A DNA stretch of 24,079 bases from IDS-8 sp040902105. GTDB taxonomy: Bacteria > Pseudomonadota > Gammaproteobacteria > Steroidobacterales > Woeseiaceae. Shown here one piece after another: positions 1-8,997 of this stretch; within the stretch, counting starts at the first letter, position 1, and the number at the start of each line of letters is the position of its first letter. The stretch spans positions 1 to 24,079 of the forward strand of contig JBBDXW010000044.1 of assembly GCA_040902105.1 (NCBI GenBank). Reading direction: 5' to 3'. The notes under the pieces were generated by a model, which searched no databases, was not told the DNA's origin, and was given only the letters and a program-made list of their open reading frames with translations. The translations under genes and the position numbers were made by a program.

Positions 1-30
1 GGGGGGGGGGGGGCGCCCCCCCCGCCGCGG
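1..30. repeat. G-run/C-run low-complexity tract at window edge
   Basis: The window opens with thirteen G, then C and G, then a run of nine C, before ordinary sequence begins. The two runs can pair with each other. Nothing else in the window looks like this. It may be an assembly or sequencing artefact at a contig end, or a genuine GC homopolymer. No coding function is assigned to it. Confidence 0.6.
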
Positions 31-162
31 GTCCGGCAAGGGTAGTGGTCCTGGCAAACGCTTCGGCGCGACCGGCACAGATGTTGCGCGTACGCTACAA
101 ATCGGCCGGCGCGGCTGCAGGCCGGGCCGCCGACACATCGCTTATGCCAAACTGAAATAAGA

Positions 163-174
163 TTATGCGCATAA
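163..174. promoter_or_regulatory. Perfect 12-bp palindrome upstream of TonB-dependent receptor, possible operator
   Basis: TTATGCGCATAA is a perfect palindrome about 158 bp upstream of the receptor start, in a locally AT-richer stretch. Its form suits a dimeric regulator site, but no regulator is encoded nearby and no confident -35/-10 pair could be assigned around it. The rest of the 1-331 leader holds no gene I can support. A short open frame at 2-160 runs in from the left edge but resembles nothing recognisable. Confidence 0.22.
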
Positions 175-331
175 CCTCCGCTGCATTTGATGTATTATGG
201 CAGCGACACGGACCGAACGACCCATAAGAAGAGCGTTCGCGGCAGAATGGAGCCGCAGAACTCCCGGTAAGCACCGAATGTTTGTATTCGGCAACAACAA
301 CAATTGAACCATAAGTCATAAGGGTACGGTC

Positions 332-3300
332 ATGTATACAAAGACCCCACTGGCGAGCGCCATCAGCCTCGTTCTCGCTGCTGGCGCGCTCGGAATCGGT
401 AATCAGGTTCTCGCCCAGGAAGCCGAGGAAGAGGTGCAAGAACTCGCGCCTGAGGAAATCGTGGTCACGGGGTCGCGCATTCGCAAAGACGTGTTCACCA
501 GTTCGGCGCCGATGGACGTCATCGACATCGGCGAGGCGTCGGTCGCCGGAATCGCCTCGGTCGGCGAGCTGCTGCAGACCAATACCGTTGCTTCCGGCTC
601 GCCGCAGGTCACTGCGGCAACGTCCTTCGAATTTGTGCAAAACGGCGGGCTCGGCGCGTCGACCCTGTCGCTGCGGGGTCTTGGCGCAAACCGCACCCTG
701 GTTCTCCTGAACGGGCGCCGGGCCGGGCCGGCCGGCGTGCGCGGCGGGGTCTCGTCGTTCGACCTCAATGTCTTGCCGCTGTCAACAATTCAACGAGTCG
801 AAGTCCTGAAAGACGGCGCGTCGTCGATCTATGGATCGGACGCGGTGGCGGGCGTCGTCAACATCATCACGCGCAAGGACGACGGTGCTTCGGTCGACGC
901 ATTCCTGTCCATGCCGAATGAGAGCGGCGGCGAGGAAAGCCGTATCAGTGCGTCCTGGGGCAAGACCTTTTCCCGCGGTAATTTCCGTCTGACCGCCGAC
1001 TACATGCGCGAGGAAGAACTCGCGCGCGGCGATCGCGATTACTTCGAGTGCGGCAATCAGTACATCTTCGACCAGGCTACGGGAGAACGGGCCGATATCA
1101 TCGACCCGCGCAGCGGACGCCGCCATTGCGAGGACCTCACCTGGGGGCATGTCTGGCTCTATGATTACGCGGCCGGGAGCAACGTACCGGATTCGGCGTC
1201 GTTGCTGGCACAGTTCGATTACGACAACGATCTCGGCCAGCACATCCCGGGATACGCGGTGGACCCGAACAACCCGGAGTGGCTGTCGACGCCGCCCGGC
1301 TTTTTCCCGGTCGGATACGACCCGGCCTCGGATGCGGTGACCAACGACGATCATCCGTTCCAGGATCAGGAATCGCTCATTCCGAAAAACGAGTTGATGA
1401 CGTTCTATGCCGAAGCCGAATACGAACTGACGGAAGAGCTCACCGCCTATTCGGAAGTGCTGCTGAACCGGCGCGAGACCACCGCCAACGGCTACAGGCA
1501 ATACTGGTCGTACATTTACAGTTCGAACTTCGATTTCGTCTGTGGACTGGGAGCCGGCTGCGGCAATCCGCAAAGCGCCGGATGGTCCGGGGCGCAGTGG
1601 TATAGCCCGACCGCCATCACCGACCACAACGACTCCAAAGTCGAGGTGGATTACTATCGGGCACTCGCCGGCCTGCGCGGCGAGCTGACCGAAACCTGGA
1701 GCTGGGATTTCTCCTTCAACTACAGCCGCTCGGACGGCGACTACACGAACGACGTGATCTTTGACGACGCCATCTCGGATCAGAACTTTCTTGTTAGTTC
1801 CTGCGAAGGCACGACCACGTCGATTCGCGGCATCCCCTGTGTCGACATTCCATGGCTGGATCCGGAACTGTTGCGGGGCAACGTCTCGCCCGAAGTTCGC
1901 GACTTCCTGTTCGGCACGGAGACGGGCAACACCAAGTACACGCAGTGGTCCGTGGACGGCTTTATGACCGGCGAGGCCATGGATCTCCCGGCGGGGCCGC
2001 TCGGCGTCGCCGTGGGTTTCCAGTATCGCGAGGATGAAATCCGCGACGTGCCCGGAGAAATCACTCACGACGCCGCCACCGGACTGAGCAACGCTTGGCT
2101 GGATTCCGCCGGCATCACGGAGGGTGACGACAAAACCTACGCGTTGTTCGCCGAGCTGAACGTACCTGTGCTCACCGACCTGCCGGTGATACGGAACCTG
2201 ACGTTCAACGCATCGGGCCGTTACACCGATGTCGATTCCTACGGCGACGATACGACCTGGAAAATCGGTATGAACTGGCAGATCATCGATACAGTCCGGC
2301 TGAGAGCCAATCGCGGGACGTCCTTCCGCGCGCCCGCCCTTTTCGAGCTGTACATTGCCAATCAGACCGGCAGCATCAGCCAGCGCGCCGATCCCTGTAT
2401 CGACTATGCGCAACGGCTGGCGGACGGCGACATCTCGCAGACGCTCGCGGCGAACTGTGCCGCTGATCCGGCCGGACTGCCGCCGGACTATACCGGCGGC
2501 ACCGTTACACCGACGGTCATCACCGGCGGGGGCCTCGGCGTGCTCGAGGCCGAGACCTCGGAATCGAACACCATCGGACTCATCTGGCAGCCCGAATTCG
2601 CCGATTTGAGCATGTCGATCGACTATTTCGACATCGAGGTCAAGGACGAGGTCGATCAGCTCGGCGGCGAACGCATCATCCTCGAATGCTACGAATCCGA
2701 GTTCGGTTTCGCCTTCGGCGATACGGAGCCGCTTTGCGACCTGTTTGACCGGAGCGGCATCAATCTGGGCCTGGACAATGTTCGGGACAGCTTCCTGAAC
2801 ATTGCACGTCAGACCAACCGCGGCTTCGATTATGCGATTCGTTACATTACCGAAGTGCCATGGGTGGCGGGGTCTCTGACCGTGGACCTTCGCGCGACAC
2901 GGCAGATCGAGGATACTCGTGCGTTTTTCGAAGACACCGCCGAGGATCTGAACGGTCTGGTCGGCGACCCGGTCTGGGTCGGCAACTCCGATGTCACTCT
3001 CGACCGAGGCCCGTGGACGTTCTTCTGGGGCATGGACTACGTCGGCACGTCGTCGAACGAAGAACACTTCGGCGGCAATCTCGTCACGTATCGCGATGTC
3101 GACTACAGAGGCGTCCTGTTCACGGAAGCGGTTCGTTACCACGCGTTCTCGGTATCGCGAGAGTTCGAGGAATCCGGCTGGACCGCGCTGGTGGGCGTCG
3201 CCAATGCCTTCGATCAGGAGCCGCCGCAGCTCACATCGGTCCAGACCAGCGCCGAATACACCATGGTCGGCAATTCGCTTCTGGTGTCGCAATACGACTG

Positions 3301-3346
3301 GCTCGGACGCCGCTTTTTCCTGAACGTGAACAAAACATTCGAATAG
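332..3346 (+). CDS. TonB-dependent outer-membrane receptor
   Basis: A 1004-residue outer-membrane receptor that would import a scarce substrate using energy passed from TonB-ExbB-ExbD. Residues 1-28 are a typical signal peptide with a hydrophobic core and a cleavage site near LAQ. An acidic linker leads to EEIVVTGSRI (about 41-50), the usual TonB-box/plug junction. The plug follows, with the conserved features LSLRGLGANRTLVLLNGRR and VEVLKDGASSIYGSDAVAGV. The rest is a long beta-barrel rich in alternating aromatic residues, with strands such as RANRGTSFRAPALFELY and a C-terminal strand ending in Phe-Glu. The ATG at 332 has an AAGGG Shine-Dalgarno sequence 7 nt upstream. The gene is monocistronic: a strong terminator follows the stop. 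The substrate cannot be read from the sequence, because no transporter, glycosidase or siderophore gene adjoins it. Confidence 0.93.
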   Translation: MYTKTPLASAISLVLAAGALGIGNQVLAQEAEEEVQELAPEEIVVTGSRIRKDVFTSSAPMDVIDIGEASVAGIASVGELLQTNTVASGSPQVTAATSFEFVQNGGLGASTLSLRGLGANRTLVLLNGRRAGPAGVRGGVSSFDLNVLPLSTIQRVEVLKDGASSIYGSDAVAGVVNIITRKDDGASVDAFLSMPNESGGEESRISASWGKTFSRGNFRLTADYMREEELARGDRDYFECGNQYIFDQATGERADIIDPRSGRRHCEDLTWGHVWLYDYAAGSNVPDSASLLAQFDYDNDLGQHIPGYAVDPNNPEWLSTPPGFFPVGYDPASDAVTNDDHPFQDQESLIPKNELMTFYAEAEYELTEELTAYSEVLLNRRETTANGYRQYWSYIYSSNFDFVCGLGAGCGNPQSAGWSGAQWYSPTAITDHNDSKVEVDYYRALAGLRGELTETWSWDFSFNYSRSDGDYTNDVIFDDAISDQNFLVSSCEGTTTSIRGIPCVDIPWLDPELLRGNVSPEVRDFLFGTETGNTKYTQWSVDGFMTGEAMDLPAGPLGVAVGFQYREDEIRDVPGEITHDAATGLSNAWLDSAGITEGDDKTYALFAELNVPVLTDLPVIRNLTFNASGRYTDVDSYGDDTTWKIGMNWQIIDTVRLRANRGTSFRAPALFELYIANQTGSISQRADPCIDYAQRLADGDISQTLAANCAADPAGLPPDYTGGTVTPTVITGGGLGVLEAETSESNTIGLIWQPEFADLSMSIDYFDIEVKDEVDQLGGERIILECYESEFGFAFGDTEPLCDLFDRSGINLGLDNVRDSFLNIARQTNRGFDYAIRYITEVPWVAGSLTVDLRATRQIEDTRAFFEDTAEDLNGLVGDPVWVGNSDVTLDRGPWTFFWGMDYVGTSSNEEHFGGNLVTYRDVDYRGVLFTEAVRYHAFSVSREFEESGWTALVGVANAFDQEPPQLTSVQTSAEYTMVGNSLLVSQYDWLGRRFFLNVNKTFE

Positions 3347-3368
3347 TCAACCGAGCTTATTCGATAAT

Positions 3369-3399
3369 ATGTGCCGGCAGTCGCCGGCACATTTTTTTT
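3369..3399 (+). terminator. Rho-independent terminator after TonB-dependent receptor
   Basis: A perfect 10-bp stem (ATGTGCCGGC paired with GCCGGCACAT) with a 4-nt AGTC loop runs directly into eight T. It lies 23 bp past the receptor stop and ends plus-strand transcription before the convergent hydrolase gene. In the minus direction the U-tract is poor, so it probably acts mainly on the receptor transcript. The remaining bases to 3507 hold no feature I can support. Confidence 0.92.
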
Positions 3400-3507
3400 G
3401 GGGTAAGCCAATGCCGAGAACTCTCGCCAAGGGTGACAATTTAAATGACCTGAACCCGAATTTCGCGCAACAGCCGTTGCTGGTCTCAGGGCGATCCTCG
3501 GCTACAC

Positions 3508-4497
3508 CTAACCGACTTCCAGCAGAGCGGCGCCCGATCTGTCGCCAAGGGGTACGGCAAATGGCAGTTCCTCATCGGCAATCCTCATCAGATCTTCGAT
3601 GATTTGACTTTGGCCGGGTGCGACGTGCCCACCGTCGGTCCAGCGCAGTATTTTCGGTTCGCGCGCTGCGTCGAACAGCACTTCCGTCTGACCGTCGGGC
3701 ATCCGTCCGTCATTGCGGGCCCCGACGATCAATACGGGCCTCGGGGAAACGGCCGCTACGTGCTCTTTCGTTTCGAACAGTGGACCGTACGCCAGCCAGT
3801 GAAGCAGGGTCGCCGTCAGCGGTTGCAGGAACTCAAAGCCGATTCGGCGCGCAACGTTTTTCTCGAGCCACAGGCGGTTGTCGGCGGCGCCGTGCACCAG
3901 GAGCAGGCCTGAAATACGTTCATCGCGCGCCGCCGCGGTGGCGGCAAACGGCACGCCGAGGCTGGCGCCGACCATCACGATCTGCGACCGGTCGGCCCAG
4001 GGCTGATCGCGCAGCCAGTCCAGCGCCAGCGAAATGGCAGGCGGCGTGTCCAGAAAAGCCTGGCGAATGAGTGGAATCGCCTGCGCGGATTCCATCAGTC
4101 CTTTGGTGCTCTGCGGGCCGACATAGGGGTAATCGAGCGCGACGACCGCGCGTTCGCCGACGTCGCCGAACAGTTCGACGGCTGCACTGCCGGTACGATG
4201 TCCGCCGAGCACGAGCAGCACGGGCAAAGGGTCGCCGGCGGTGGCATCGCGAATGACGCGCAGAGAGACTTCCAGACCCGAATCGGATTTCAGGCGCACG
4301 GATTGAGCCACCTGCCTTTTCCCGATGTCGAGCACATCGACTACCGCCGACTGAATCTCTCCGTGCCGCTCGGCAAACCAGAGATCCCGCGATTGCCCCG
4401 CGTCCCAGCGCAACCATGAAATCGACACGATCATTGTCAAAACGACCATGAGTACGCCACGAAATAATGCGGCCAGCGCGCTGCTCGAGCGAATCAT
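3508..4497 (-). CDS. Alpha/beta hydrolase with N-terminal membrane segment
   Basis: A 329-residue serine hydrolase of the alpha/beta fold. Residues about 10-28 (from LFRGVLMVVL) form one hydrophobic segment, either a membrane anchor or an uncleaved signal, so the catalytic domain is probably periplasmic. The fold shows as VLLVLGGHRTG (oxyanion region, 93-103), the nucleophile elbow GASLG (177-181, Ser179), an acid candidate in GARNDGRMPD (Asp263 or Asp268) and the catalytic histidine in DGGHVAPG (His291). The substrate is unknown; esters or peptides are both possible in this superfamily. The ATG at 4497 has a weak AGGG upstream. It is convergent with the first receptor and divergent from the sulfotransferase across 130 bp, a gap in which no convincing promoter was found. 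Confidence 0.85.
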   Translation of the reverse strand: MIRSSSALAALFRGVLMVVLTMIVSISWLRWDAGQSRDLWFAERHGEIQSAVVDVLDIGKRQVAQSVRLKSDSGLEVSLRVIRDATAGDPLPVLLVLGGHRTGSAAVELFGDVGERAVVALDYPYVGPQSTKGLMESAQAIPLIRQAFLDTPPAISLALDWLRDQPWADRSQIVMVGASLGVPFAATAAARDERISGLLLVHGAADNRLWLEKNVARRIGFEFLQPLTATLLHWLAYGPLFETKEHVAAVSPRPVLIVGARNDGRMPDGQTEVLFDAAREPKILRWTDGGHVAPGQSQIIEDLMRIADEELPFAVPLGDRSGAALLEVG

Positions 4498-4627
4498 CGG
4501 GCATAGCCCTGGACCGATGTCATGATGTTCGCGCCCCCCATCAACTCAATATTTCATTCGATTCCGAAAACAGCATCGCCGTATTATTGCCCCTTGGACA
4601 GCTTTTTGAAATGAGCCCGAGGTAGAC

Positions 4628-6247
4628 GTGGTTTCGACCGTGCAACCAACGCGCTGGATGCGCGATGCCCTGAGGCAGGGATTCGCCTTGCTGGCGGCGA
4701 ACAGGCTCAACGAGGCGTCGGACTGTTGCCGGCAACTTCTGACGGCAAAGCCGGATCTGGTCGAGGCACATTTTCTTGTCGGCCTGATTGCGCTCGAGTT
4801 GAAGCAGACCTGGGCTGCGGTCAGCGCGTTCGGCTCGGTGACGAAACTCGAGCCGGAGCACGGCGCCGCCTGGGCGCACATGGCGCGTTTGTTCATGTCG
4901 GCAGGGCAGCCGGGTCGGGCCGACAGCGCGCTGGAAAACGCCATCCGATTCGAAGACGGCAACCCGGTGGTTCACGATCTCATCGGTACCGTCTATTCGA
5001 TGCTCGGCGAGCAACAGGATGCCTTGCATTGGTATGGCAAGGCCGTGGAGCGGCAGCCATCGCAGGTTGCGTTCCTCGTGAATCACGCAAACGCGCAAAT
5101 GTATCTCGGCAACCTGGCCCAGGCCGAAGCCGAGCTTCGCCATGTGTTGAGGCTACAACCGGGCAACCCCAACGCGCACTGGATTCTCTCCGGAGTGTGC
5201 AAGGTAACGAGCAGCGACCATGTGACGGAACTTGAAACGCTGGCCGCGAAAGACGGTTTGAATCCCCAGGCGGCCGCCTTCCTGAATTATGCGATGGGCA
5301 AGGAACTCGAAGATCTCGAAGAGTGGGATGAAGCTTTCGAGGCCTTTGCGCGGGGCGCGGCCGCCCGCCGCCTGACAGTCGAGTTCGACGAGGCTTCCGA
5401 AGTCGAGATGTACGAGGCGCTCGCGCGCATCTACACGGCCGACTGGCTGAGCCGGCAGCAGCCTGGGCATGCGGACGGCTCGGCGATTTTCGTCGTCGGG
5501 CAGCCGCGAACCGGCACGACGCTGGTCGAAAGAATCATCAGCAGCCATTCGCAGGTGCATTCGGCGGGGGAACTCAGGCAATTCGGCATGAGCATTCGCC
5601 GGCTCTGCGATTACCGCGAACCGAAACGCGTTTCTGCCCGCCTGGTAGAGCAAGCGGCCCGGATCGATGGCGAAAAACTCGGCAACGCCTACCTGTTGAC
5701 GACCCGCAAGGTACGAGGCGATCGGCCGCGCTTCGTCGACAAGTTACCGTCGAACTTTCTGCATATCCCGCTGATACTCAAGGCGCTGCCCAATGCAAAA
5801 ATCGTCCATTTGCAGCGCAATCCGATGGATGCCTCGTTCGCCAGTTTCAAGCAACTGTTTGCCGATGCCTATCCGCATTCCTACGACCAGCGGGAAATGG
5901 CGCGCCATCATGCGCGCTACCATCGCCTGATGGCCTTGTGGCGAGAACGGTTTCCCGGCCGCTTCTTCGACATCCCTTACGAGGACGTCGCCCGCGACCT
6001 GGAACCGAATGCGAGGGAGCTGATTCGCTACCTCGGACTTCCGTGGGAGGATGCCTGCCTGCAGTTTCACGAGTCCGGCGGAGCGGTGACGACCGCCAGC
6101 GCGGTGCAGGTGCGACAGCCGGCTCACACCCGTTCGATCGGGCGCTGGCGGCGTTACGAGAAACAACTTCAGCCGATGCGCGACGAGCTTGAAGCCTGTG
6201 GTATCGACACGGGTCTCGACACAGGCACCGACACGAACAGCGCCTGA
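4628..6247 (+). CDS. TPR-repeat sulfotransferase (tyrosylprotein-sulfotransferase-like)
   Basis: A 539-residue protein with two parts. Residues 10-270 are tetratricopeptide repeats of about 34 residues (for example GAAWAHMARLFMSAGQPGRA and PVVHDLIGTVYSMLGEQQDA), a scaffold for binding protein partners. Residues 285-525 are a PAPS-dependent sulfotransferase domain: the 5'-phosphosulfate loop GQPRTGTTL (291-299), a following GEL with a candidate catalytic glutamate, FVDKLPSNF (369-377), and the 3'-phosphate-binding segment VHLQRNPMDASFASFKQL (393-410). It would transfer sulfate from PAPS to an acceptor, either a protein tyrosine or a small molecule or glycan. There is no signal peptide, so it is probably cytoplasmic. 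The start is GTG with GAGG five bases upstream; an ATG at 4611 is closed at once by a stop. The next gene, 156 bp downstream on the same strand, is a tyrosine-rich receptor. Confidence 0.9.
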   Translation: MVSTVQPTRWMRDALRQGFALLAANRLNEASDCCRQLLTAKPDLVEAHFLVGLIALELKQTWAAVSAFGSVTKLEPEHGAAWAHMARLFMSAGQPGRADSALENAIRFEDGNPVVHDLIGTVYSMLGEQQDALHWYGKAVERQPSQVAFLVNHANAQMYLGNLAQAEAELRHVLRLQPGNPNAHWILSGVCKVTSSDHVTELETLAAKDGLNPQAAAFLNYAMGKELEDLEEWDEAFEAFARGAAARRLTVEFDEASEVEMYEALARIYTADWLSRQQPGHADGSAIFVVGQPRTGTTLVERIISSHSQVHSAGELRQFGMSIRRLCDYREPKRVSARLVEQAARIDGEKLGNAYLLTTRKVRGDRPRFVDKLPSNFLHIPLILKALPNAKIVHLQRNPMDASFASFKQLFADAYPHSYDQREMARHHARYHRLMALWRERFPGRFFDIPYEDVARDLEPNARELIRYLGLPWEDACLQFHESGGAVTTASAVQVRQPAHTRSIGRWRRYEKQLQPMRDELEACGIDTGLDTGTDTNSA

Positions 6248-6403
6248 ATTCGCGGGCGAACCGGATAAATTCCTGGCTGGACGATGCATGAATTGCACGA
6301 TGTGCAGGCGCTATTGCAGAAACACGGGGCCTGCCGTACCCTTTCCGCAGCGCAAGCCTGCCCGCGCTGGCAATGACGCAAGTTTCTGTTTTTCGGGGGA
6401 ATA

Positions 6404-8869
6404 ATGATAACCAGCACCGCGGAAAATCGCCCGGCGGCGAACCATCCGAGTAACGTTTCAGGCGCAACAATCCGGGCTGCTATTCGACCTCAGCGCACTC
6501 TTCTTGCCAATGCGGTTTCGGCCGCGATCATCGCGGGCACCGCAACCGCGCCATTGCACGCCCAGGAACTGGACGAAATTATTGTTACCGCGACGAAGCG
6601 CGCCGAGTCGGTGATGGACGTTCCGCTCGCGATCACGGCCATGTCCGGCGACTTCCTGCGCGACGTCAACCTGGACGACGTAAAGGATCTGGTTGCATTT
6701 ACTCCGGGAGTCACCGGCAATACCAAAGACAGTTTTCTCGACAATATAAGCGTCCGCGGCATTCGCACGATCGACTACGGCAACGGCGGCGATCCGTCGG
6801 TCAGCGTGTACAAGAACGGTGTATACCAGGGCCGTAACGGCTCGGCGGTCGTGAGCCTCTACGACCTGGAGCGCGCGGAAGTGCTGCGCGGACCGCAGGG
6901 CTTCCTGTTCGGCCGTAATTCCGTCAGCGGCGCGATGAATCTCATCACGGTCAAGGCAAATACCCAGGAGTTCGAGGGTTACGCCGAAGTCGACCTCGCC
7001 GAGCGCGACCATGTCGTCTTCGAAGGCGCGGTCAATTTCCCCATGAGCGATCAGTTCGCCGTGCGGCTCGCCGGCTACAGCTCGGAGGAGGATGGCTACG
7101 TCAAGAACCTCGCCGGCGGACCCGATCTGATTGCGCACGAAAAACAGGCGTTCCGGATTTCCAGCCGGCTCGCGACCGACAGGCTGACCGCCGATCTTAT
7201 TTTCGAGTACGAAGACCGCGACCAGACGGGCTCGGTGTACCGGCAGACCGGAGAGGGCGATTCATTCACGATCGTGCAGACGCGCATCAACGGCGGCGTG
7301 CCGATCGAAGTATCTCCGGACGGCCTGACGGTCAACAACGACAACTCGCTCGGCAGCATCGACAACGGCAAGATTTTTGCATCCAGCCTGCTGATCGACT
7401 ACGACCTGGACGGGGCGACACTGACCTCGATCACGGGCTACAAGGATCACAAATACGACTATATCGAGGACTTCGACGGCTCACCGATCGTGCTGTTCAA
7501 TTACGGGCAGGACCAGGAAGGCGACTACTTCGAGCAGGAATTCCGCGTTACGTCCACCACCGAGGGCCCGCTCAGCTGGTACGCCGGCGCCTCCTATTAC
7601 CAGGAAGACATCGACACCGTGTTCCTCGGGCAACAGGCTGAGGATGCCTATTGCCTGGCCTACTGGTCGTACAGCTGCCAGGATCTGTTCGACACGTATA
7701 ACGCCCTGGGCGGCGATTATGCCTACTACCTTTACTATTACTTCGGCACGTATACCTGGACACCGAGTTCGCAGGGCGGAATGATCAACGACAGGAACCG
7801 CGTCGTCGGCAAGTACAGCGGATATGCGACCTACGTTGACCTGAGTTACGAGTTCACCGATTCGTTCGACGTCAGCGTCGGCCTTCGCTACACCTATGAC
7901 CAGAAGGAATTTTCGCAGGAAACACTGCCGGATCCCGGCAATTCACTGCTCGCCTATCGTGTCCAGTCCGGCTTCCAGACGCTCGACGGTCCGCTGATCG
8001 ACAAGCAGGACTGGAACGATACCACCTGGCGCGTGGTGGCGAACTGGCGGCCGGACGACGACTCACTGTTCTTCGGCAGTATCACGACCGGTTACAAGCC
8101 GGGCGGTTTCGGCAGCTTCAACATCGAACCCGGCTTTCCGGGCGGCCTGTACGGACGCTACGTCGCAGACCCGGCAGTCGACAGGCCGGCCGACTTCGGT
8201 CCCGAGACCGTGACTTCCTACGAGCTCGGGTACAAAGGCACGTTACTCGGCGGGCGCACGCAGTTGTCGGCCAATGCGTTCTGGTACGACTATGAAGACC
8301 TGCAGGCGATTTTCGGCCTCGGTCCGATCACCATCGTGGACAACATCGGGCAGGTCGACGGCATGGGCGCCGAGTTCGATACCAACACGGCGCTCACCGA
8401 CATCTTCAATTTCAGGCTGGGACTCGCCTGGTTCGACAGCGAAGCACACAACGTGCAGGCGTTCTGCAGTGACGGCGAACGCATCACCGGCGACCCGGAC
8501 GCCTGTGAAGGCAATTCGATTCCGTGGGCGCCGGAATGGTCCGCGTATGCGATCCTGAATGCGGTGTTCCCGTCCGGGAACGGCGAGTACTTCGGCAACC
8601 TGGCCTGGACCTGGGAAGACGACCGCCGCGTCGACTGGGCGGCCCCGGAAATCCTCTACCAGCAAGTCGACGGCATAAACCAGACCGACCTGACGCTCGG
8701 TTACCGGACGGATGTCTGGAGCGCGAGTCTTTACGTCGAGAACCTGTTCGACGACTTGTGGTACGACGGGGCCGGCGACGGTGGCAGTCCGACCAATCCG
8801 TACACGCAATTCGAATTCGGCCCGGCGCGCCCGCAGACCTTCGGCGTTCGTTTCGGCTACCAGTTCTAG
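6404..8869 (+). CDS. TonB-dependent outer-membrane receptor with tyrosine-rich segment
   Basis: An 821-residue TonB-dependent receptor. Its long N-region is followed by a hydrophobic core and a signal cleavage site near LHAQ (51-54), then ELDEIIVTATKR (55-66), a TonB-box/plug start. The plug is clear: VPLAITAMSGDFL, DNISVRGIRT, and VLRGPQGFLFGRNSVSGAMN (160-179). The barrel ends with the canonical aromatic C-terminus RFGYQF. The sequence type (VTATKR plus RGPQGFLFGRNS) is that of receptors for carbohydrates, aromatic compounds or unknown substrates in environmental Proteobacteria; the ligand is not determinable here. Residues 416-450 carry eleven tyrosines in 35 positions, unusual even for a barrel. 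The start at 6404 is preceded closely by GGGGGA. It may be co-transcribed with the sulfotransferase upstream. A palindromic repeat immediately follows the stop. Confidence 0.93.
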   Translation: MITSTAENRPAANHPSNVSGATIRAAIRPQRTLLANAVSAAIIAGTATAPLHAQELDEIIVTATKRAESVMDVPLAITAMSGDFLRDVNLDDVKDLVAFTPGVTGNTKDSFLDNISVRGIRTIDYGNGGDPSVSVYKNGVYQGRNGSAVVSLYDLERAEVLRGPQGFLFGRNSVSGAMNLITVKANTQEFEGYAEVDLAERDHVVFEGAVNFPMSDQFAVRLAGYSSEEDGYVKNLAGGPDLIAHEKQAFRISSRLATDRLTADLIFEYEDRDQTGSVYRQTGEGDSFTIVQTRINGGVPIEVSPDGLTVNNDNSLGSIDNGKIFASSLLIDYDLDGATLTSITGYKDHKYDYIEDFDGSPIVLFNYGQDQEGDYFEQEFRVTSTTEGPLSWYAGASYYQEDIDTVFLGQQAEDAYCLAYWSYSCQDLFDTYNALGGDYAYYLYYYFGTYTWTPSSQGGMINDRNRVVGKYSGYATYVDLSYEFTDSFDVSVGLRYTYDQKEFSQETLPDPGNSLLAYRVQSGFQTLDGPLIDKQDWNDTTWRVVANWRPDDDSLFFGSITTGYKPGGFGSFNIEPGFPGGLYGRYVADPAVDRPADFGPETVTSYELGYKGTLLGGRTQLSANAFWYDYEDLQAIFGLGPITIVDNIGQVDGMGAEFDTNTALTDIFNFRLGLAWFDSEAHNVQAFCSDGERITGDPDACEGNSIPWAPEWSAYAILNAVFPSGNGEYFGNLAWTWEDDRRVDWAAPEILYQQVDGINQTDLTLGYRTDVWSASLYVENLFDDLWYDGAGDGGSPTNPYTQFEFGPARPQTFGVRFGYQF

Positions 8870-8882
8870 CCGGGGTCAGGGT

Positions 8883-8976
8883 GTCGCCCGCACGGCGGGG
8901 CTCCTACAGGGTCCTGGTCCGTCGCCTTGCCAGATCGGTTGAATTGCGCCCTGTAGGAGCCCGCCGTGCGGGCGAC
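8883..8976. repeat. REP-doublet (REPIN-like) palindrome, family A copy 1
   Basis: Two arms in inverted orientation flank a 37-nt spacer. The left arm is 8883-8911 (GTCGCCCGCACGG... to CTCCTACAGGG); the right arm is 8949-8976 (CCCTGTAGGAGC... to GCGGGCGAC). They are complementary apart from one inserted G. The copy at 12480-12575 has the same arms and a recognisably related spacer. It fills most of the 128-bp gap between the receptor stop and the apbE start, so it could form a hairpin in that transcript. Confidence 0.9.
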
Positions 8977-8997
8977 CGGCGATCGGATATTACTGAC

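Noticed and set aside
2..160. Frame open at the left edge, ending in TAA at 158-160
   Set aside because: It could be the tail of a gene outside the window, but the first part is the homopolymer tract and the rest is Arg/Gly-rich with no recognisable domain.
782..3292. 836-residue open frame on the minus strand inside the first receptor gene
   Set aside because: It lies wholly antisense to a receptor with a clear signal peptide, plug and barrel; its translation is a low-complexity Arg/Val/Ala shadow with no domain. Long antisense frames are expected in GC-rich DNA.
6284..6376. 30-codon frame between the sulfotransferase and the second receptor
   Set aside because: It begins MHELHDVQALL but has no convincing ribosome-binding site and no recognisable family; it is too short to support from one sequence.
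8883..8976. Family A palindrome read as a classical intrinsic terminator
   Set aside because: The arms are GC-rich and long, but no U-tract follows and the same element recurs elsewhere with its spacer; it is better explained as a REP doublet, though it may still impede transcription.
8524..8997. N-terminal extension of the ApbE frame into the receptor gene
   Set aside because: The extension overlaps receptor coding sequence and a palindromic repeat and gives Arg-rich nonsense. The ATG at 8998 gives a proper lipoprotein signal.
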